Assembly: GCA_020059785.1 (NCBI GenBank)
Contig: JAGVBL010000161.1
Coordinates: 1 to 11,109, forward strand
Direction: 5' to 3'
Origin: Ignavibacteriales bacterium
GTDB lineage: Bacteria; Bacteroidota; Ignavibacteria; Ignavibacteriales; Melioribacteraceae
Length of the DNA: 11,109 bases
In this document: in pieces, positions 1 through 7,535 of the stretch
How positions within the stretch are numbered: position 1 is the stretch's first letter
Layout of the letters: every line of letters begins with the position of its first letter
The notes under the pieces: generated by a model
Databases searched by the model: none
The model's input: only the letters and a program-made list of their open reading frames with translations
What the model was told of the DNA's origin: nothing
Translations under genes and position numbers: made by a program

Positions 1-831
1 CTTATGATGAGTGTGGTAAATTCTTTTGGTAAAGAGAGATTCCTTTTCGTAATCGTACTGCTGTTTGATATTTCTTTCATGTTCTTCAAGAAGCAATTTC
101 TGAGCTTCGTCTCTTTCTTTAACAGTATAAGAAGAAATATAATACATGGTCATTAAACCAAGAAGAAATAAAGCAGAATATAAAATAGAAGTTTCTTCGT
201 AACTTGAAATTATTTCCCTTTGAATAAACGAAAAATCGGGCGTGCTTTTAATGTACAATGCTCCTAAGAATTCACCATTAGGAACAAAAGGAACAAATAT
301 ATGATAGTCATTTTTGTCTTTCAGAATATTAATTATTCTTTCGTTATTATAAAGTTCATCACTTATTTGTTGATAAAGATGGATTGCATTATCATGCTCT
401 TTATTAATCCTCAAAGGATCAAACTTTTGTGCGAAAATAAATTCATATAAATCCCTACCATTGTCAATCGCCCTTATTGTTTTACCATTGTAAACCAGAA
501 GACAAATTTCTTCAACATTTTGCTGAAGCAGCTGTTGATTAAGAATAATATCAAAGAAGTGGATTATCTTCCTTTTTTCTTCTTCTGTAGAAGGCTCTTT
601 CAAAACAGTAGTTTCAAATAATAATTCGAGTGAAGTAGTGCTGAATTCAGCAAGCCTTTCAGCTGAATGATTTTGATACCATTCCTGACTTGTCTCAACA
701 AATGAATTAAGTGAAGATTTATGAGTAAGTGACAGAATTAACTGGAATAAAATAAGACCAATAAATAACACCGACAGGTGTTTGAACTCAAAGTGATATT
801 TTTTAAGATTATCAAAAATCTTTTTAGACAT
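1..831 (-). CDS. Two-TM sensor protein, probable sensor histidine kinase, N-terminal part (cut by left edge)
   Basis: The reading frame is open from an ATG at 831-829 to base 1, giving 277 residues with no stop; the C-terminus lies outside the window. Visible layout: a short basic cytoplasmic N-terminus, TM helix 1 at about residues 18-36 (VLFIGLILFQLILSL), a periplasmic region of about 175 residues, TM helix 2 at about 214-235, then a charged, coiled-coil-like linker (about 236-265). The sequence stops at a His-rich segment, RIYHTHHK (270-277). The stretch before TM2 (VPFVPNGEFLGALYIK) resembles the end of Cache/PAS-like periplasmic sensor domains. Two TMs, a sensor loop, a coiled coil and a candidate H-box make a histidine kinase the best inference, but no kinase core is in view; another signalling output cannot be excluded. 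It starts 3 bp after the solute-binding protein gene ends, so the two are very likely co-transcribed and may form one sensor unit. Confidence 0.72.
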   Translation of the reverse strand, partial: MSKKIFDNLKKYHFEFKHLSVLFIGLILFQLILSLTHKSSLNSFVETSQEWYQNHSAERLAEFSTTSLELLFETTVLKEPSTEEEKRKIIHFFDIILNQQLLQQNVEEICLLVYNGKTIRAIDNGRDLYEFIFAQKFDPLRINKEHDNAIHLYQQISDELYNNERIINILKDKNDYHIFVPFVPNGEFLGALYIKSTPDFSFIQREIISSYEETSILYSALFLLGLMTMYYISSYTVKERDEAQKLLLEEHERNIKQQYDYEKESLFTKRIYHTHHK

Positions 832-834
832 AGC

Positions 835-2163
835 TCACTTAATAAAAATTTGATTTGAATTAATAACCTGCTCTGCCTTTTTTAATACTTCATAAGCATT
901 CAAATTATTTTTAATAGCCAAGTTTATATAATTTGCAATTATATCCGAATAGCGAGTATAATTTACTGTATATGGTCTGTGTACATAAGTTTTAAATAGG
1001 TTCTTAAAGAAATTTATTTTTTCGTCACCCCCGGAACTTATTTTATCATACAGACTATTAATTACAGGAAGAAATCCACTATGTGAATACATAATTATCT
1101 GAGCTTCACTGCTATTAAGGAATTTAATAAACTCGAGTGCAGCGGTCTTTTTTTTGGATGTAACGGAAATCATCAGGTTCCACCCTCCAATAACACTTGC
1201 AGGTTTTGATCCAGAAAAATGCGGAAGCGGAACCATACCATATTTTTTTTCGGGGTCCTCATTATCGTTAATAAAAGTTTTATACCATTTATAAAATCCG
1301 GGCCAATTCCTCAAAAAGATACCATTCTTTGAAATAAAATTTAAGTCCGCTTCAGTTTCTTTATAAGTGGTAACTGCCAAAGGAGATAATTTATATTTAT
1401 GCACCAAATCAATAAGCAACTGTAAAGCTTTTACAGACTCTTTCGAAGTAATTCTAATCGAATCACCTGAAAATATGCTATAATTCTGCGATTCTAATAA
1501 TTCAAAATAGCTACAAACAAGACCTTCATAAGAGGCGGCTGGAAAAATATAGAAAGGTTTAGTCTTATCATCAAATCCCTTACTTAAGTCAATAAACTTT
1601 TCCCAGGTAATATAGCTATCGAGTTCATCTTTTATTCTATTAAAATCTGGGTGCTTTTGAAACTGTTGTTTATTATAATACATCACGCTGATATCAACAT
1701 AGAGGGGTATCGCAACCAACTGACCGTCATAATAGCAAGACTCAATAGCCGCCTTAAGATATTCATCCCTTTTCTTAACGGGAAAATGATTTCCAAGTGG
1801 CTCAACAAATTTGGCAAACCTTTGCGTCCATATCTGATCAACAGAGAAAATATCTATCCGGTCACTTTTACTTCTTAAATATCTGATTAACAATTCTTTT
1901 CTCTCATTCGTACTGAATTTTTCGAATGGAAGATCAATTGGAATAACCTTTATCTTACCTTCATTCAATTTATTGAACCGATCAATTACCAGCTTATGAC
2001 CCGGAGAAATATTATCAACAAAATATATTGTTGTTTCAGCTTCCTCTTTTATAATAAAATGTTTTCCAACCAAAGAAAAAAGAATAAAAGCAACCAGCAC
2101 AAAAATTGTTATTCCAAGGATGGAAAGATAAAAGTTGTTTACTTCTTTATTAAATAACTTCAT
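835..2163 (-). CDS. Membrane-anchored extracellular solute-binding protein (family 1, sugar-binding type)
   Basis: A 442-aa protein with one strong hydrophobic segment at about residues 12-33 and no lipobox Cys. It is probably held in the inner membrane by an uncleaved N-terminal helix, with the rest in the periplasm. The remainder follows the MalE/UgpB-type plan of sugar-binding proteins: an early beta-strand (TTIYFVD, 44-50), a DIFSVDQIW segment (104-112), DGQLVAIPLYVDISVMYYNK (146-165) matching the family's hinge region, KYGMVPLPHFSG (307-318) and GGWNLMISVTSKKKTAALEF (326-345), and near the end RPYTVNYTRYSDI (396-408). Length is usual for the family. No ABC permease or ATPase gene is nearby; instead a sensor protein starts 3 bp downstream. 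This context suggests ligand sensing rather than transport, which is inference. The ATG at 2163 lies 2 bp after the upstream stop, with an AAGGA about 12 nt before it as a weak ribosome binding site. Confidence 0.85.
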   Translation of the reverse strand: MKLFNKEVNNFYLSILGITIFVLVAFILFSLVGKHFIIKEEAETTIYFVDNISPGHKLVIDRFNKLNEGKIKVIPIDLPFEKFSTNERKELLIRYLRSKSDRIDIFSVDQIWTQRFAKFVEPLGNHFPVKKRDEYLKAAIESCYYDGQLVAIPLYVDISVMYYNKQQFQKHPDFNRIKDELDSYITWEKFIDLSKGFDDKTKPFYIFPAASYEGLVCSYFELLESQNYSIFSGDSIRITSKESVKALQLLIDLVHKYKLSPLAVTTYKETEADLNFISKNGIFLRNWPGFYKWYKTFINDNEDPEKKYGMVPLPHFSGSKPASVIGGWNLMISVTSKKKTAALEFIKFLNSSEAQIIMYSHSGFLPVINSLYDKISSGGDEKINFFKNLFKTYVHRPYTVNYTRYSDIIANYINLAIKNNLNAYEVLKKAEQVINSNQIFIK

Positions 2164-2165
2164 AA

Positions 2166-4007
2166 TTAAGGCAAATCCTTTTTAAGTCTATCAAGATATA
2201 AATTATACCATGATGAATGTGGTTTAAGATATGGTACGGCTAATAATTGACCTCCAAAACCAAATCTTCTTAACACAATCATATTAACATCAGACAAATT
2301 TAATTTTTTCATCTCATCCTCATTTATTACCAATCCATTTTTCAAAGCTAACGATGATGTAATAGTATCTAAACTGTCAACCATTTTTTTTGATCGTAAA
2401 ATACTCTTTATATCTTCCCTAGCTTCCTCGAACAAGCCGACTTTTTCTTTTTTACCCGGCTTTTTATCAAGAAGCTGAACCATTAAATATCCGTTATTAA
2501 ATTTGATTGGTCCGTAAATTTCATTTACATTTAATCGTGATGCAATCTTTCCAATTTCATCCGTTTCACTAACCGGGAAATATTCAGATATATAGTTATC
2601 CGCACCAAGAATGTTTAAATAATTGTATTCCCTACAAATATCCGTAAACTTTTCTCCAGCTGATAACTTCTTGAGTATTGTTTCAATAACATCAAGTTCT
2701 TTTGTTAGTAATTGCGCAATCTTTACACTATCCGGTAATTGAACGATCTGATTTTCTTTATTATAAAATTCCAAGGCTTCGTTATCCGTTACCTCTGATT
2801 TCAAATAAATCCTTTTCATTAATATGTGTGAAAGGTAATAATCGCTCCATATTTGTAGGTCTCTCTTCATTTCCGGAAGATTGAAATACTCCCTTCTGAT
2901 TGCTTCCCTAACTAGCAACTGATTTTGAATATAATCCCGAACCTTGGAATTAAGAACATTTTTTATATGTGTAAATTCACTTGAGTTAAAATTTATTCCA
3001 CCGTACATAAGATTTATTATAAATTTATCTAACGTTATCGGGTCAGTATCAAACTTGATAAAGACCTTTGATAAATCCGTGCTCAGTGTGCTTTTTATTT
3101 CCTTTATTTCAGCCTCTCCAAGTTGAAACCGGAATCTCGAGTTTTTTGAAAAATAAGCTTCATTTTTATTGATATAAGAGAAGAGCGCATTAACTAAATG
3201 ATCGAAAATTTCTTTATCTGCATTTACCTGCACTCCTTTAAAGAAGTTTCTATAAAATTCCATATATAATTTTTCTTCTTCCCGATTTGAAATAATTCTT
3301 TTGACTTTTGACTTATCCTCATGATTCAAAATCTCCCTTTTTTTAAGATCATAAATTTTGCAGATATACCAACCCTCACTTAATCTAACAGGTTTTGTTA
3401 TCATACCCGGTAAAAGGTAATAAATCTCATTTTCCAAAGATGGATGCATTTCGCCGAAGGTAATCTTTTTTATTTGCGGCTGTTCGATGGCTTCGGGGCG
3501 GTTAATTAATAAAGAATCAAAATCCGCCCCATTTTTTAACAAAGTAAAAATAGAATCGATTTCTGAACTGCGTGTTGAAAAAATAAATTTTATATAATAT
3601 TCTTTCCCGATTTTTTTCAGTCCGTCATTCATGAGAGAATCTGAAATTACAACTTTATTCTTTACTTCTACAAGATAAAGAGCATCCCGTAAGTAAATTT
3701 CACGTAAATAATTAAGAAGTTCCAAATACTCCTTCTCATTATTCAATCCGTTTCTAATTGCTTCTTCAGCAAGTAGCTTTTCTGCTATAAGAGTGTATAA
3801 GAACTCTTTCTTTTTTTCAATTTCATTAAAATCTAATTTCTGCGGATGAGGAGTAAATTCATATCTTAATCGGAACTCGTCTGATGTAACTTCAATACCA
3901 CCAGCTTTAGCAATTACTTTTTTATTTTGGCACATTACATTGTTAATCAAAATAGTATTAACGATAAATAGCAGAATAAAATTTTCACGAAAGAATTTTA
4001 ATGTCAT
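2166..4007 (-). CDS. SurA/PpiD-like periplasmic protein with two degenerate parvulin (PpiC) domains
   Basis: I place the start at the ATG at 4007-4005 (613 aa). The frame also allows a TTG at 4022, directly after the upstream TAA, but the GGAAAC between the two fits as the ribosome binding site for the ATG. Residues about 5-25 form a signal peptide or membrane anchor ending near NNVMCQ; this is a poor lipobox. Then come a SurA-N-like helical region (about 30-130, starting VIAKAGGIEVTSDEF), a first parvulin-like domain (about 136-223, with GADFDSL and LSEGWYICKI), a long helical linker, and a second parvulin-like domain (about 427-515, with SAGEKFTDICREYNY and FNNGYLMVQLLDK). The family assists folding of secreted and outer-membrane proteins. 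In both domains the usual A-x-H-I-L opening is changed (YYIKFIF and VKIAQLL), so an active-site His is missing and a chaperone rather than isomerase role is possible. Its place between the hydrolases and the binding protein suggests dedicated help with folding or export of locus products. Confidence 0.8.
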   Translation of the reverse strand: MTLKFFRENFILLFIVNTILINNVMCQNKKVIAKAGGIEVTSDEFRLRYEFTPHPQKLDFNEIEKKKEFLYTLIAEKLLAEEAIRNGLNNEKEYLELLNYLREIYLRDALYLVEVKNKVVISDSLMNDGLKKIGKEYYIKFIFSTRSSEIDSIFTLLKNGADFDSLLINRPEAIEQPQIKKITFGEMHPSLENEIYYLLPGMITKPVRLSEGWYICKIYDLKKREILNHEDKSKVKRIISNREEEKLYMEFYRNFFKGVQVNADKEIFDHLVNALFSYINKNEAYFSKNSRFRFQLGEAEIKEIKSTLSTDLSKVFIKFDTDPITLDKFIINLMYGGINFNSSEFTHIKNVLNSKVRDYIQNQLLVREAIRREYFNLPEMKRDLQIWSDYYLSHILMKRIYLKSEVTDNEALEFYNKENQIVQLPDSVKIAQLLTKELDVIETILKKLSAGEKFTDICREYNYLNILGADNYISEYFPVSETDEIGKIASRLNVNEIYGPIKFNNGYLMVQLLDKKPGKKEKVGLFEEAREDIKSILRSKKMVDSLDTITSSLALKNGLVINEDEMKKLNLSDVNMIVLRRFGFGGQLLAVPYLKPHSSWYNLYLDRLKKDLP

Positions 4008-4022
4008 AAAAAATGTTTCCAA

Positions 4023-5933
4023 TTATTTCAATAGAATCATCTTACCTGCATATTTATTTTTTAGATTAAAAAAAATATAAAAGTAAGTTCCGGAGGCTAA
4101 TAGATTACCAAAATCATCCCTTCCGTTCCAGACAATTGAGTTTAATCCCTCTGATATATTGCGAGCATTCAACGTTTTTAAATTCTGACCGAGCATATCA
4201 AAAATACGAATAGTAAAATCAACCGGTTTAGAAACATAAAATTCTATTTTAGTTTCGCCATTAAATGGATTAGGATAGTTGCCTATCAATTTAAAATCAC
4301 TATCAATAAAAGTGTCTTCATTAATGTCATTGGGATCAGTAAAAAACGGAATCTTATTAAGTCCATTTTTAACATCATTGTTTTGCATAAAATATTTCCA
4401 TAATAATCCGGTTCTATAATTTTCAATCATACAAATAATTGGTCCCTGATCAATTGCAAGATAACCATTACTAAACCATTCACCATAGAGATTTACACGT
4501 GAATAAGTAAGATTAAATGCATCCTTAAAACCAAAATCGCCCCATAGTTTAGATCCTTGTGTACGATAAAAATACTTTAAAGCTGATAAAGATTGCTGCG
4601 GAGTGTATGGCATTGATGATAAAGCTGCCGTTGGCGCTATAGTACCATTATCGTTTAATTGAGGTTCGTGAGCAGAGTAGTCTATCCCTGGTATGCTGTA
4701 GCTTGCTGTTAAACCCCAGCATTCAGAACTATACCCATTAAACTTTTTGGGATTTTCTTTACAATATTCCCAATTAATAAGTGACTGGTTTCTATTATGT
4801 ATAAAATAATTGGCATACAAATCTCTTATTGAGCGCGGGTCGAATCCAAGAAATGAATAATGAGTGAAAAATAATGGTCCTCCAAATCCCTCTCTTTTAC
4901 CAACAAATAAATCATAGCCATACCTTTGTGGACCAAGATATTTAATATTACCGTTATCACCCCACCCACTTCTGTAATACGTTGGTAAGATTGGATGTGT
5001 TGGAGAGGCAACAGCCAAAATATATGCAATTAAAGTTTCGTTCCATCCATGAAAAATAAATGTATCACTAAAATTAAAACCCATCGTTGGAGACCAATTC
5101 CAATATAATCCGGTTGAACCATTCCTATAAAAATTCCAATCAACATTATGCCAAATATTAGCAATAAGTTGTCTTATTTCATTTTCCTTTTGATTTTGTT
5201 GATTAAAATATTCTGATGCCGTTAAAAGTCCCTGAATTAAAAAAGAGGTTTCCACAATATCACCACCATCCTGAACTCCAAACTTTACAACTTTTCCTGT
5301 GTTGCCACTTAACCAGTGGGGAAATGCGCCATGAAACTTTTCCGCAACATTTGTAAGAAAATTTAGAATTTTTAGCATTCTATCAAGTCCCTGATCCCGG
5401 GTTATAAATCCTCTTTCTATTCCTACAAGTAAAGCCATTATTCCAAAACCGGATCCACCAATAGTATTGGTTAAATCCCTTCCACCGTCCCATCTCTCTC
5501 TTGCTAATCCAGAATTAGGATCACCGTAATCCCAAAAATATCTGAAAACAGATCTTTGAACCATATCAAGAAATTCATTATCAGACATTATATGCGTAAG
5601 AGTTGATACTTCCTCACTTAATTCTGATTGATTGTTGGAGAAGTCGTATGCACTTATTTTATATCTACCTGAAACATTTGTTGCACCAAGCCATTCCCAG
5701 TAGAAGGTTCTATCCTTTGAAACTGTAGCATGATAAATAAATTGTGCACCGTTCCATTTGTAAATTTTATAACCAGCTAAATCAATTTCCGTGTTCGCCG
5801 TCCATGTCAAATCAATATGAAGTTCATAAGAATAAGATTTTACTCCAATGGGGACGACCGGCGGGGTTAGATCTGATTGTGCTAATACAAATTGCAAATT
5901 GCAAAATATTGTAAGAAATAATATCCTTTTCAT
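4023..5933 (-). CDS. Secreted glycoamylase-domain hydrolase, GH144-like (putative endo-beta-1,2-glucanase), with sorting domain
   Basis: 636 aa. A signal peptide (about 1-19, ending VLAQ) is followed by a fibronectin-III-like domain (about 22-110; PPVVPIGVKSY, IDLAGYKIYKW, YKISAYDFSNNQSELSE), the glycoamylase-domain (PF10091-type) catalytic region (about 118-525), and a C-terminal sorting / FlgD-Ig-like domain (about 545-636; GNYPNPFNGETKIEFYVSKP, WNGRDDFGN, LASGTYFY, ending KMILLK). Family blocks seen are YFWDYGDPNSGLARER, IGGSGFGIMALLVGIERGFI, HGAFPHW, DGGDIVETSFLIQGLL (222-237), WNWSP, ASPTHPI and IDQGPIICMIENYRTGLLWKYF. Acidic residues D222, D225 and E228 lie in the region tied to catalysis in GH144. 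Known GH144 enzymes cleave beta-1,2-glucan; that substrate is inferred here. The sorting domain predicts type IX export and surface attachment. It is spaced 1 bp from the upstream paralogue, and an AGGA about 11 nt before the ATG may be its ribosome binding site. The older family label 'glucoamylase' should not be read as starch activity. Confidence 0.87.
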   Translation of the reverse strand: MKRILFLTIFCNLQFVLAQSDLTPPVVPIGVKSYSYELHIDLTWTANTEIDLAGYKIYKWNGAQFIYHATVSKDRTFYWEWLGATNVSGRYKISAYDFSNNQSELSEEVSTLTHIMSDNEFLDMVQRSVFRYFWDYGDPNSGLARERWDGGRDLTNTIGGSGFGIMALLVGIERGFITRDQGLDRMLKILNFLTNVAEKFHGAFPHWLSGNTGKVVKFGVQDGGDIVETSFLIQGLLTASEYFNQQNQKENEIRQLIANIWHNVDWNFYRNGSTGLYWNWSPTMGFNFSDTFIFHGWNETLIAYILAVASPTHPILPTYYRSGWGDNGNIKYLGPQRYGYDLFVGKREGFGGPLFFTHYSFLGFDPRSIRDLYANYFIHNRNQSLINWEYCKENPKKFNGYSSECWGLTASYSIPGIDYSAHEPQLNDNGTIAPTAALSSMPYTPQQSLSALKYFYRTQGSKLWGDFGFKDAFNLTYSRVNLYGEWFSNGYLAIDQGPIICMIENYRTGLLWKYFMQNNDVKNGLNKIPFFTDPNDINEDTFIDSDFKLIGNYPNPFNGETKIEFYVSKPVDFTIRIFDMLGQNLKTLNARNISEGLNSIVWNGRDDFGNLLASGTYFYIFFNLKNKYAGKMILLK

Positions 5934-5934
5934 G

Positions 5935-7335
5935 TTACTTATATTCCTGAAATAAAAATCCTAACTTAATTAATCCATCGATAACTAATTTATCTTTCAT
6001 AAAATATCTCCATACAAAACCATTTAAGAAATTTTCAATCATTATTACAATTGGACCTTGATCTATTCCAATGTAATCTTTATTAAACCAGTTCAAAGTC
6101 GGATTAAAGGAGTCATAAAATCCGTATTGACCCCATAAACCCTCCTTCCCATATTTTTTATACATATTAAATAATGAGGGGATACAGATTTCTGGTGCAA
6201 AGGGAATAGACCCCCCGGCTGCAGTTGGGGTTATTGTCCCATCATCAAGCTCGACTGAATCAGGCCCTGAAGTTCCTCTTGCTGCGTAATCAAAAAATAA
6301 TTTGTTGTTGTAATTATAATTTGAACCGGGTCCATCACATGCACTAAGTCCCCATGTAAGAGAGTCGTAACCGTTCCACTTTTGAGGATTTGCAATTGCA
6401 TATTCCCTATTAACAAAAGTTGCTCTTCTTGAATTTTCAAAATAATCAATTCCTTTGCTCAACATATATTTATCGATAAGTCCCTTAGGATTTATAAAGA
6501 GAAAGGAATACTGATGCCCAAACATCGGGGGAAAAACTACATGTCCAAACTCATTTTTGTAAGGTTCACGCCATTTATAAGAACTAAGCCATGAATCGTA
6601 TGCTTTAACACAATCAGGATAATTTGACCCAGCGGCAAGAACATATAAGAATAAAGCTTCTGTATATCCGAACCATCCGGTTGGAAGTAATCCATTTTCA
6701 TTCCACCCCATCGATATTTGATATGCAAATTTTCCCGTGTCGGCCATTTGCCAAAAAGACCAGTCAGCTCTATCAAGAATTTTATTAGCTAAAAAACGAA
6801 TCTTTTTTTCATTTTCATTCTCGCCATTGTAATACTGACGCGTAAAAATAATTCCGCAAAAGAGCAATCCGCTATCAATAGATGATAGTTCACAATTCCA
6901 GAATCTTTTACCATGTTGCATATCCAGAAAATGATAGTAAAAACCTTTATAACCGGTTGCAAGTTTATTCTTACTTTGTTCTGAATTGAAAAAGAATTGC
7001 AATGATTTTAAAGTTAGACTTGAGGCCATTTCTCTGCTAATCCACCCCTTTTCTGCTCCAATAGCCCATACTGGAAATGCAAAACCAACTGAAGCAATAG
7101 AAGAAGGTGAAGTATTTGTACTTCTATCTTTTACAAGACCATTATGCGGATTTATTTCATTAACAAAATATAAAAATGTTCTATACTGAAGGGTGTCCAG
7201 AAAATCTTTTTCCTCTTTTGTTAAATTATATGAAGTGATTTTTTGCTGAGCTAATAAAGTTAAACTGTTTGCAATTATCATAATTGCAAGTAGCCCAAAT
7301 ACAAAAGCCCGATTGAATATAATTTTTTTATTCAT
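5935..7335 (-). CDS. Secreted glycoamylase-domain hydrolase, divergent paralogue without sorting domain
   Basis: First gene of the leftward operon, 466 aa. A signal peptide (about 1-30, SLTLLAQ) is followed directly by the catalytic domain. Family blocks include FLDTLQYRTFLYFVNEINPHNGLVKDR (split as FLDTLQYRTFLYF and NPHNGLVKDR), VGFAFPVWAIGAEKGWISRE, LLPTGWFGYTEALFLYVLA, WNGYDSLTWGLSACDGPG, DDGTITPTAAGGSIPFAPE, LWGQYGFYDSFNP and IDQGPIVIMIENFLNGFVWRYF. The last block aligns well with the downstream GH144-like gene, so the two are paralogues. The acidic block differs: the neighbour's GGDIVETSFL is replaced by WNCELSSIDSGLLFCG (146-161), with E149 and D154 as the acidic residues. The protein ends soon after the conserved C-terminal block, with no Fn3 or sorting domain, so it probably stays periplasmic. 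The ATG at 7335 follows about 50 nt of leader from the proposed promoter. A different bond, chain length or exo-type action from the neighbour is plausible but unproven. Confidence 0.82.
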   Translation of the reverse strand: MNKKIIFNRAFVFGLLAIMIIANSLTLLAQQKITSYNLTKEEKDFLDTLQYRTFLYFVNEINPHNGLVKDRSTNTSPSSIASVGFAFPVWAIGAEKGWISREMASSLTLKSLQFFFNSEQSKNKLATGYKGFYYHFLDMQHGKRFWNCELSSIDSGLLFCGIIFTRQYYNGENENEKKIRFLANKILDRADWSFWQMADTGKFAYQISMGWNENGLLPTGWFGYTEALFLYVLAAGSNYPDCVKAYDSWLSSYKWREPYKNEFGHVVFPPMFGHQYSFLFINPKGLIDKYMLSKGIDYFENSRRATFVNREYAIANPQKWNGYDSLTWGLSACDGPGSNYNYNNKLFFDYAARGTSGPDSVELDDGTITPTAAGGSIPFAPEICIPSLFNMYKKYGKEGLWGQYGFYDSFNPTLNWFNKDYIGIDQGPIVIMIENFLNGFVWRYFMKDKLVIDGLIKLGFLFQEYK

Positions 7336-7391
7336 GATTGAGAAACTTTTTATTAAACAATTTTTCTAATGACAATTTACTTTTTTAAAAT

Positions 7392-7420
7392 ATCATATTC
7401 ATTTATTAAGACCACGTAAA
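7392..7420 (-). promoter_or_regulatory. Candidate sigma70-like promoter of the leftward hydrolase-sensor operon
   Basis: Read on the minus strand, TTTACG (7420-7415) and TATGAT (7397-7392) are separated by 17 bp. The -10 box matches 5 of 6 and the -35 box 4 of 6 consensus bases. Transcription would start near 7385, giving a leader of about 50 nt before the ATG at 7335. A second, weaker pair, TTGTCA (7375-7370) with TAAAAA (7352-7347), lies too close to the start codon to be preferred. The region is AT-rich, so chance matches are easy. Confidence 0.35.
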
Positions 7421-7472
7421 AAAGAAATAGAATAGACTTTACAAATAATAGGAAATAAAACAGATTTGTTTT

Positions 7473-7507
7473 TATGTTTGTCCTTAAAATGGAATTGAAC
7501 CTATAAT
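7473..7507 (+). promoter_or_regulatory. Candidate promoter of the GH3 gene, two overlapping readings
   Basis: Reading one is TTGTCC (7478-7483), an 18-bp spacer and a perfect TATAAT (7502-7507), with a predicted start near 7514 and a leader of about 22 nt. Reading two is TATGTTTG (7473-7480), an exact match to the Bacteroidota -7 element TAnnTTTG, which would put the start near 7487; however, no clear -33 TTTG lies about 20 bp further up. The two readings overlap and cannot be separated from the sequence. The leader before the ATG at 7536 is A/T-only near the start codon and has no Shine-Dalgarno sequence, as is common in Bacteroidota. Confidence 0.4.
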
Positions 7508-7535
7508 AAATTTATCACTAATTATAAAATTATTA

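Noticed and set aside
4005..4022. TTG start at 4022 for the parvulin-like gene
   Set aside because: The TTG abuts the upstream stop codon with no ribosome binding site, whereas the ATG at 4007 has GGAAAC about 8 nt before it and begins the signal peptide cleanly.
4023..5933. Starch-degrading glucoamylase, as the family name suggests
   Set aside because: The 'glycoamylase' domain label is historical; the conserved blocks resemble GH144-type enzymes, and no GH15 features are visible.
7336..7535. Riboswitch or structured leader in the divergent region
   Set aside because: The region is AT-rich with no stable stems or known conserved elements that I can see.
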